A DNA stretch of 24,377 nt from an uncultured Prevotellaceae bacterium (GTDB lineage Bacteria > Bacteroidota > Bacteroidia > Bacteroidales > Muribaculaceae). Each line of letters starts with the position of its first letter. Position 1 is the first letter of the stretch. The DNA is taken from contig CALGGO010000026.1 of the NCBI GenBank assembly GCA_937916085.1, positions 1 to 24,377 on the forward strand. The letters are read 5' to 3'. Below are positions 19,729-24,377 of the stretch, piece by piece. A program made the translations under genes and the position numbers. The notes under the pieces were generated by a model. The model was not told the origin of the DNA. It saw only the letters and a program-made list of their open reading frames with translations, and searched no databases.

Positions 19729-20289
19729 ATGGCAGCACGAGTAAAATACAACGAAGAAGAGATTATTGAGCAACTGCACAAGCAGGACACTTGCCGCACG
19801 GCGTTCGGGAGAGTGATAGAGCACTATTCCGAGCAGCTCTATTGGCACATACGCCGCATAGTTGTCGATCATGACGACGCTAACGACGTGCTCCAAAACA
19901 CCTTCATCAAGGCGTGGACCAATATCGACAACTTCCGTGGCGACGCCAAGCTCTCGACCTGGCTCTATAAGATTGCCATCAACGAGTCTATCACCTTTGT
20001 CAATAAGAAAAAGATCCAGAACAACATCTCGCTTGATGACGACGACTCTTTCCTCGTCAACAACCTCGAGGCCGACAAGTACTTCGACGGTGATGAGGCG
20101 CAACTCCTGCTGCAGCGTGCCATCGCCACTCTGCCCGAGAAACAGCGCCTAGTTTTCAATATGCGCTACTACGAGGAGATGAAATATGAGGACATGAGCG
20201 AGATACTCGGCACCTCGGTGGGAGCCCTTAAAGCATCTTACCATCATGCCATCAAGAAAATTGAGTCTTTTTTTGAGAATAATGATTAA
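19729..20289 (+). CDS. ECF-type RNA polymerase sigma factor
   Basis: This 186-residue protein has two sigma domains. Region 2 (about residues 25-95) contains DVLQNTFIKAWTNIDNFRG and LSTWLYKIAINESITFVNKK. Region 4 (about 125-180) has LPEKQRLVFNMRYYEEMKYE and the helix-turn-helix SEILGTSVGALKASYHHAIK. This is the classic RpoE-like layout without regions 1 and 3. The next gene, 33 bp on, encodes a small one-TM protein with a possible anti-sigma role, and the third encodes a secreted Spy-like protein, so an envelope-stress response is a reasonable inference. I saw no second copy of its promoter to suggest autoregulation. Confidence 0.95.
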   Translation: MAARVKYNEEEIIEQLHKQDTCRTAFGRVIEHYSEQLYWHIRRIVVDHDDANDVLQNTFIKAWTNIDNFRGDAKLSTWLYKIAINESITFVNKKKIQNNISLDDDDSFLVNNLEADKYFDGDEAQLLLQRAIATLPEKQRLVFNMRYYEEMKYEDMSEILGTSVGALKASYHHAIKKIESFFENND

Positions 20290-20322
20290 ACCTTTTGGCA
20301 TTATCGCAGTCAAAAAAATGTC

Positions 20323-20715
20323 ATGAAAAAAGAAGAATCCAAAATATTAGATAAATTAGGAAAAGAATCGGGCTTTAAGGTTCCCGAGAACTACTTTGCC
20401 AACTTCAATTCTCAACTGCTGGATTCGCTTCCTGAGGTGAAACTCACCGAGGAAGAGAAACCCACGCTGTGGGTGCGTCTCCGTCCTTTTGTTTACATGG
20501 CTGCCATGTTTGCCGGCATTTGGCTGATGATGAACATCTTCACAATAGGTCCAAAGTCCTCAGCCACTATGCAGCAAAAGGAGGCGCAGATTCCTGACGG
20601 TTTGCTCAACGAGAAAAACGCAGAAGATTTCATAGATTATGGAGGGTACTCCGACTACGACATGATGTTCTACGAAGATTCCGTTTATATGGAAATGGAG
20701 GGCGAGATGCCTTAG
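20323..20715 (+). CDS. small one-TM protein, possible anti-sigma partner
   Basis: This 130-residue protein has a cytoplasmic N-terminal part (residues 1-50) with FKVPENYFANFNSQLLDSLP, a phrase common in Bacteroidota proteins encoded beside ECF sigma genes. One membrane span follows (about residues 52-72, VYMAAMFAGIWLMMNIFTIG) and then an acidic C-terminal part rich in Asp, Glu, Tyr and Met. It has no zinc-binding HxxxCxxC motif of the ZAS anti-sigma domain, so the anti-sigma role rests on position and topology only. It is 33 bp after the sigma gene and 32 bp before the next, and so almost surely in the same operon. Confidence 0.85.
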   Translation: MKKEESKILDKLGKESGFKVPENYFANFNSQLLDSLPEVKLTEEEKPTLWVRLRPFVYMAAMFAGIWLMMNIFTIGPKSSATMQQKEAQIPDGLLNEKNAEDFIDYGGYSDYDMMFYEDSVYMEMEGEMP

Positions 20716-20747
20716 TGGAACAACTTCTAACTAAAACTTTGAATTAC

Positions 20748-21185
20748 ATGAGAAAATACTTTAAAATAGCTTTGTTGTTGCTGATGTTCACCTCTTGCGT
20801 GGGCACCAGCTTTGCTGCCGACAAGCAACGGCAGTGGACTAAAGAGATGCTTGACTACAAGCATGAATACCTTGTGAAAGAGACAGGAATGACGCAGGCG
20901 CAACGCGACAAGTTCATGCCCATCTATGAAGCTATGGAGAAGGAAATCTTTGCGGTTTACCGCAACTCTCGTGACAAGGCTAAGAAAGTAGAATCCAACC
21001 GTAAAGCTAGCGACGATGATTATTATAGCGCAGCTAAGGATATGGCCGAAGTGAAATACAAAGTAGGAGAGATAGAGAGCCGGTATTTCAACCAGCTGGC
21101 TAAGGTCCTCTCAAAAAAGCAACTCTTCCTCCTGAAAAAGGCCGAGACAAAGTTCACCAGAGACATGGTAGGGAAGAAAAAATAA
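20748..21185 (+). CDS. secreted Spy/CpxP-like helical protein
   Basis: This 145-residue protein has a signal peptide (MRKYFKIALLLLMFTSCVGTSFAAD); I chose the ATG at 20748 over a GTG at 20715 that would overlap the upstream stop codon and prefix the signal. The signal contains TSC, so a lipoprotein reading is possible, but cleavage at SFA-AD is more natural. The mature part is basic and helical. It contains TGMTQAQRDKFMPIYEAMEK, which resembles the LTxxQ motifs of Spy/CpxP periplasmic chaperones, and a second such helix SKKQLFLLKKAETKF. It is the last gene of the sigma operon and is followed by a strong terminator. It may be a stress-sensing or chaperone output of the sigma factor. Confidence 0.82.
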   Translation: MRKYFKIALLLLMFTSCVGTSFAADKQRQWTKEMLDYKHEYLVKETGMTQAQRDKFMPIYEAMEKEIFAVYRNSRDKAKKVESNRKASDDDYYSAAKDMAEVKYKVGEIESRYFNQLAKVLSKKQLFLLKKAETKFTRDMVGKKK

Positions 21186-21224
21186 CAAAGACACACTTTT
21201 TACTTATAAAACACTTACACTCTT

Positions 21225-21263
21225 GACAGCACCGCAATATTTCATGTTGCGGTGCTGTCTTTT
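21225..21263 (+). terminator. rho-independent terminator of the sigma operon
   Basis: A perfect 13-bp stem, GACAGCACCGCAA (21225-21237) with TTGCGGTGCTGTC (21247-21259), a 9-nt loop and TTTT. Confidence 0.93.
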
Positions 21264-21304
21264 AAATTATCGGGCTTTACATAAATCACTTCAATATTTT
21301 TCAC

Positions 21305-21312
21305 TACCTTTG
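21305..21312 (+). promoter_or_regulatory. probable -7 box of the ispE transcript
   Basis: TACCTTTG is a perfect TAnnTTTG box, but the -33 region shows only a displaced TTTA (21276-21279). The leader to ispE would be about 125 nt and includes the repeat at 21397-21440. Confidence 0.6.
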
Positions 21313-21396
21313 CACTTTATAATAAAAACAATTAGTTGAAATTCGTTTAATTAGTGTGCATGATAGAGTGGGTGTTGGCTTGTTTTCTAAGATACT

Positions 21397-21440
21397 ATTG
21401 CCTTGTTTGCTCGTCAGATTGTTCACTTGTTAGCTAAAAA
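21397..21440 (+). repeat. ATTGC/CTTGTTAG octamer repeat in the ispE leader
   Basis: ATTGC is followed by the octamers CTTGTTTG, CTCGTCAG, ATTGTTCA and CTTGTTAG, then CTAAAAA. The same order of words is seen at 7941-7979 and 12068-12106. The last 15 bp equal 4509-4523 before the symporter. The ispE ATG is 3 bp downstream. Confidence 0.8.
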
Positions 21441-21443
21441 AAT

Positions 21444-22265
21444 ATGATAACATTTCCTAACGCAAAAATAAACTTGGGTCTCAACATTGTGGAGCGTCGC
21501 AGCGACGGCTACCACAATCTGGAAACGGTTTTTTACCCTATAGACCTCACCGATGTGCTGGAGATAGTGCCCGCAGGGGGCGGCAAGTCAACCCTCACCA
21601 CCTACGGCAATCCTGTTGACTGCCCAATGGAGAAAAACTTGGTGATGAAGGCGTTGCGGCTCATGCAGCAGCACTATGACGTGCCTGATGTGGACATTTA
21701 TCTCTACAAGCACATCCCCGATGGGGCGGGACTGGGCGGCGGTTCTAGCGACGCGTCGAGCACCATGCTAATGCTCAACGAGATGTTCAATCTGGGCATA
21801 GCAAAAGCCGAGTTGGCGCGCCTCGCTGCCACGCTCGGTGCCGACTGCCCGTTTTTCATCTATAATCATCCCATGATGGCGACAGGAATAGGCGACGTAC
21901 TGTCGCCCATTGACGTGAGCCTCAAGGGGCTGTATCTGTTTCTCGTGAAGCCAGCGGTGAGTGTGCCCACTAAGGTGGCTTACTCCCACGTGACACCGTC
22001 ACCCAGCACTTCGCCGTTAGAGGCCGATGTCACTAAAAAAGTGAGCCAGTGGAGTGGTGTGGTGAAGAACGATTTTGAGCCGAGTGTTTTCGCCGCGTTT
22101 CCTGAACTTGCCGAGATAAAAACTACTATTGAAAATGGTGGGGCGCTCTATGCCTCGATGTCGGGCTCTGGGTCGTCGATTTTTGGTGTTTTTGATGATG
22201 TCAATATGGCAGAGAAAATGCAGGGAAAATTTGACAATACTACCACTTATGTCATTGCTTTGTAA
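21444..22265 (+). CDS. ispE: 4-diphosphocytidyl-2-C-methyl-D-erythritol kinase
   Basis: This 273-residue GHMP-family kinase phosphorylates CDP-ME in the MEP isoprenoid pathway. The start MITFPNAKINLGLNIVERRS has the conserved AKINLGL with the catalytic-region Lys. The ATP-binding loop is PDGAGLGGGSSDAS (about residues 92-105), followed by GADCPFFI. The C-terminal motif ASMSGSGSSIFGVF is the third GHMP motif. The length is slightly under that of E. coli IspE. It is 62 bp upstream of grpE, which shows no clear promoter of its own, so the two may be co-transcribed. Together with ispD at 7939 it gives the window two steps of one pathway, in separate transcripts. Confidence 0.96.
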   Translation: MITFPNAKINLGLNIVERRSDGYHNLETVFYPIDLTDVLEIVPAGGGKSTLTTYGNPVDCPMEKNLVMKALRLMQQHYDVPDVDIYLYKHIPDGAGLGGGSSDASSTMLMLNEMFNLGIAKAELARLAATLGADCPFFIYNHPMMATGIGDVLSPIDVSLKGLYLFLVKPAVSVPTKVAYSHVTPSPSTSPLEADVTKKVSQWSGVVKNDFEPSVFAAFPELAEIKTTIENGGALYASMSGSGSSIFGVFDDVNMAEKMQGKFDNTTTYVIAL

Positions 22266-22327
22266 TAATAAGGTGTAATGGCAGACTTTTTGCACGTGAA
22301 GAATCAGAAAATAAAAAAACAGAAAAA

Positions 22328-22969
22328 ATGGCAGAAGAAAATAATAACAAGAACGAAGAATTAAAAGACGAGGAGATAGTTATCGAATCAGAGGTTGATA
22401 ACGAGCAAGAGGAGACAGCTCAAGAAGAAACAGCTCAAGAGGAGATTTTGGACGACGACAAGGAAGAAGTTGCCGCCGCCGATGACAACCAGGAAGAAGT
22501 TCCTGAATTGACAGCTGAGCAACGATGCGAACAGCTCGAAGCCCAAATCGAGAAGGAGAAGAAGGAGTATCTCTTCCTGATGGCTGACTTCGACAACTAC
22601 CGCAAGCGCACTCTGCAAGAGAAGCAAGACCTCATCAAGAACGGAGGCATGAAGGTGCTTGAGGGCATCCTTCCCGTTGTTGACGATATAGAGCGTGCCA
22701 TCGATGCCATTGCGCAAGGCGGAGACCTCGACAGCCTGAAGGAGGGCGTGGACCTTATTCACAGCAAACTCCTGGGCTTCCTCAAGAGCAACCATGTGGA
22801 GCCTATAGAATCTACTGGCGAACTCTTTGACACCGACTTCCACGAAGCGGTGACCACTTTCCCTGCTCCCAGCGAGGACCAGAAAGGCAAAGTGATTGAC
22901 ACTGTTATGAAAGGTTATAAGATAAATGATAAAGTGCTGCGTCATGCCAAAGTGGTGGTGGGGCAGTGA
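22328..22969 (+). CDS. grpE: nucleotide exchange factor GrpE
   Basis: This 213-residue cytoplasmic co-chaperone releases ADP from DnaK. The first 60 residues are very acidic and contain ETAQE twice in tandem, encoded by an in-frame 15-bp near-duplicate (22412-22426, 22427-22441). A long helix follows (about 62-110, ending LFLMADFDNYRKRTLQEKQD), and then the beta-wing domain with FHEAVTTFPAP and KGYKINDKVLRHAKVVVG, the GrpE signature. It is followed by dnaJ after 147 bp, the usual heat-shock pairing; the spacer contains heptamer arrays. I saw no CIRCE-like inverted repeat upstream. Confidence 0.96.
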   Translation: MAEENNNKNEELKDEEIVIESEVDNEQEETAQEETAQEEILDDDKEEVAAADDNQEEVPELTAEQRCEQLEAQIEKEKKEYLFLMADFDNYRKRTLQEKQDLIKNGGMKVLEGILPVVDDIERAIDAIAQGGDLDSLKEGVDLIHSKLLGFLKSNHVEPIESTGELFDTDFHEAVTTFPAPSEDQKGKVIDTVMKGYKINDKVLRHAKVVVGQ

Positions 22970-22976
22970 TATAAAA

Positions 22977-23108
22977 GTTTAGAGGTTAGAGGGGAGAGTT
23001 TAGAGGTGAGAGAGTTCATAGTTCACAGTTTCTCGAACCCCAATAACCCATAACCAGTAACGTATTTATTTTGATTGTGCATTACGCATTGTGCATTATG
23101 CATTAATA
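22977..23108. repeat. several successive heptamer arrays between grpE and dnaJ
   Basis: Five units of the GTTTAGA/GGGGAGA type (22977-23011) are followed by units ending in AGTTCA (23012-23025). Next come units of the CCCATAA/CCAGTAA type (about 23039-23059) and then GTGCATT, ACGCATT, GTGCATT, ATGCATT (23077-23104). Each block has its own word, and nearly the whole 147-bp spacer is made of 7-bp units. The dnaJ ATG is 8 bp further on. Confidence 0.85.
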
Positions 23109-23116
23109 AGAATATT

Positions 23117-24283
23117 ATGGCAAAAAGAGATTTTTACGAGGTGCTAGGCGTTGACCGCAACGCCGATGCCGATGCGCTGAAAAAGGCGTATCGCAAGCTC
23201 GCTATACAGTATCACCCCGACCGTCAGCAAGGCAAGAGCGAAGCCGAGAAAAAAGAGGCCGAAGAGAAGTTTAAAGAGGCTGCCGAAGCCTACGACGTGC
23301 TCAGCGACCCCGACAAGCGTGCGCGCTACGACCGACTTGGCCCTGAAGGCTATGAGCAGATGGGCGGCGGTGGCTTCTCGGGCGGTGGCATGTCGATGGA
23401 AGACATCTTCCGCCAGTTTGGCGACTTGTTCGGCGGTTTCGGAGGCTTTGGCGGTTTCAGCGGCTTTGGCGACACCGGCGGTGGCTCGTCGGTGAATTAT
23501 GGCACTAACCTGCGTGTGCGTGTGAAAGTCACTTTGCAGGAGGTTGCCAAAGGCACCGAGAAGAAGATAAAGATTCCTCGTCAAGTGTCGTGCCGCTCGT
23601 GCAATGGTACTGGCGCTAAGAACGGCACAGCACTGGAGACATGCCCCAACTGCCACGGCTCGGGTGTGGAGGTGCGCATACGTCGTACCATCCTCGGACA
23701 GATGCAGACGCAGAGCGCCTGTAGCGTGTGCGGTGGCTCGGGTAAACGCATCAGGGAGTGTTGTCCCGACTGTGGCGGCAAAGGACTTGTCAAACAGGAG
23801 GAGGTTGTCACCATCAGTATTCCTGCTGGCGTGCAGGAGGGCATGATGTTCACTATGCGCGGCAAGGGCAACGATGCCCCTGGCGGTGGCGTGCCTGGCG
23901 ACCTGCAAATCGTTATCGAGGAGCAGCGCGATGAGCATCTCATACGCGATGAGCAAGACCTCATCTACAACCTGATGATAGATTTCCCCACGGCAGCGCT
24001 GGGTGGCAAGGTCGAGATCCCCACCATCGACGGCAGGGCACGTGTCACCATCGAGCCAGGCACTCAGCCAGGCAAAGTGCTCAGGCTTAGGGGAAAAGGC
24101 CTGCCATCGGTCAACGGCTACGGCAATGGCGACCTGCTGGTGAACGTGATGGTGTATGTGCCCGAGAATCTCTCTTCGGCCGAGAAGCGCACGCTGGAGT
24201 CGATGCGCGACTCACAGTCGTTCAAACCCACATCATCGGCTAAGGAGCGCATCTTCAGCCGCCTCCGCCACATGTTTGATTAA
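23117..24283 (+). CDS. dnaJ: chaperone protein DnaJ
   Basis: This 388-residue Hsp40 delivers clients to DnaK and triggers its ATPase. The J domain (residues 1-75) has HPD at 33-35, with the lengthened loop RQQGKSEAEKKEAEEKFKEA common in Bacteroidota. A Gly/Phe-rich linker follows (about 85-125), then four zinc-binding repeats: CRSCNGTG, CPNCHGSG, CSVCGGSG and CPDCGGKG. The C-terminal substrate-binding domains contain TISIPAGVQEGMMFTMRGKG. The ATG at 23117 was chosen because MAKRDFYEVLGV is the normal beginning; a longer in-frame start at 23075 would only translate the heptamer repeats. The stop codon forms the first three bases of a heptamer array running to the window edge. Confidence 0.97.
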   Translation: MAKRDFYEVLGVDRNADADALKKAYRKLAIQYHPDRQQGKSEAEKKEAEEKFKEAAEAYDVLSDPDKRARYDRLGPEGYEQMGGGGFSGGGMSMEDIFRQFGDLFGGFGGFGGFSGFGDTGGGSSVNYGTNLRVRVKVTLQEVAKGTEKKIKIPRQVSCRSCNGTGAKNGTALETCPNCHGSGVEVRIRRTILGQMQTQSACSVCGGSGKRIRECCPDCGGKGLVKQEEVVTISIPAGVQEGMMFTMRGKGNDAPGGGVPGDLQIVIEEQRDEHLIRDEQDLIYNLMIDFPTAALGGKVEIPTIDGRARVTIEPGTQPGKVLRLRGKGLPSVNGYGNGDLLVNVMVYVPENLSSAEKRTLESMRDSQSFKPTSSAKERIFSRLRHMFD

Positions 24284-24377
24284 GTGTTAAGTGTTAAGTG
24301 TTGAGTGTTGAGTGTTGAGTGACAAGTGTTAAGTGTCAAGTGTCAAGTGTTAAGTGTCAAGTGTTAAGTGTCAAGTG
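24281..24377. repeat. heptamer array (TAAGTGT/CAAGTGT), runs off the window
   Basis: Nearly 14 units of the form [T/C][A/G]AGTGT in unbroken 7-bp phase start exactly at the dnaJ stop codon (TAA, 24281-24283) and reach the last base of the window. Units alternate mainly between TAAGTGT, TGAGTGT and CAAGTGT. It is the longest and most regular array here, and its true length is unknown. Confidence 0.92.

Noticed and set aside
20715..20747. GTG start for the Spy-like protein
   Set aside because: It overlaps the preceding stop codon and would put 11 residues before a normal signal peptide starting at ATG 20748.
23075..23116. Longer dnaJ start giving a 14-residue prefix
   Set aside because: The prefix would translate the heptamer repeats, and MAKRDFYEVLGV is the standard DnaJ beginning.
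24281..24377. CRISPR array
   Set aside because: Units are 7 bp and contiguous, without 25-40 bp repeats and unique spacers; no cas genes in the window.

Overview
The window looks like chromosomal DNA from a Bacteroidota bacterium, most likely order Bacteroidales (Prevotella/Muribaculaceae-like; this placement is an inference). The grounds are repeated promoters of the Bacteroidota type (TTTG, about 20 nt, TAnnTTTG), A-rich leaders without Shine-Dalgarno sites, TonB-dependent receptors, acidic lipoprotein signals, and a C10 (streptopain-type) peptidase ending in dockerin-like repeats. I see no rRNA, tRNA, CRISPR array, phage or insertion sequence.

Layout. 1-3270: end of a four-helix-bundle protein gene (5' part apparently damaged), then pnp (polynucleotide phosphorylase) with its own promoter and terminator. 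3276-5711: an unrecognised secreted protein and a DAACS-family symporter with unusual binding-site residues. 5772-8640 (minus): an ispD-recG pair. 8777-11983: a thiamin uptake operon, with a strong promoter, a TPP riboswitch, a TonB-dependent receptor and a PnuC-type permease (PnuT). 12123-17427: divergent genes for a secreted C10 protease (minus) and a second TonB receptor (plus), the latter with an 18-bp palindrome over its promoter and an apparently leaderless GTG start. 17770-19597: two divergent paralogous lipoproteins. 19729-21185: an ECF sigma factor, a one-TM protein and a Spy-like periplasmic protein, which look like an envelope-stress module. 21444-24283: ispE, grpE and dnaJ. IspD and IspE are both MEP isoprenoid enzymes; GrpE and DnaJ are partners of DnaK.

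The most unusual feature is not a gene. Most spacers carry degenerate tandem arrays of 7-, 8- or 9-bp words, each spacer with its own word, often next to a tiny hairpin with a TTC/GAA-type triloop. The arrays abut stop codons (pnp, the second TonB gene, dnaJ) and start codons (recG, a lipoprotein, the symporter, ispE). Arrays of the same style lie in frame inside two genes (pnuT and the second TonB receptor), and a related 39-bp repeat encodes the IspD C-terminus. This looks like an active word-duplicating process or a family of very small dispersed elements; function is unknown.
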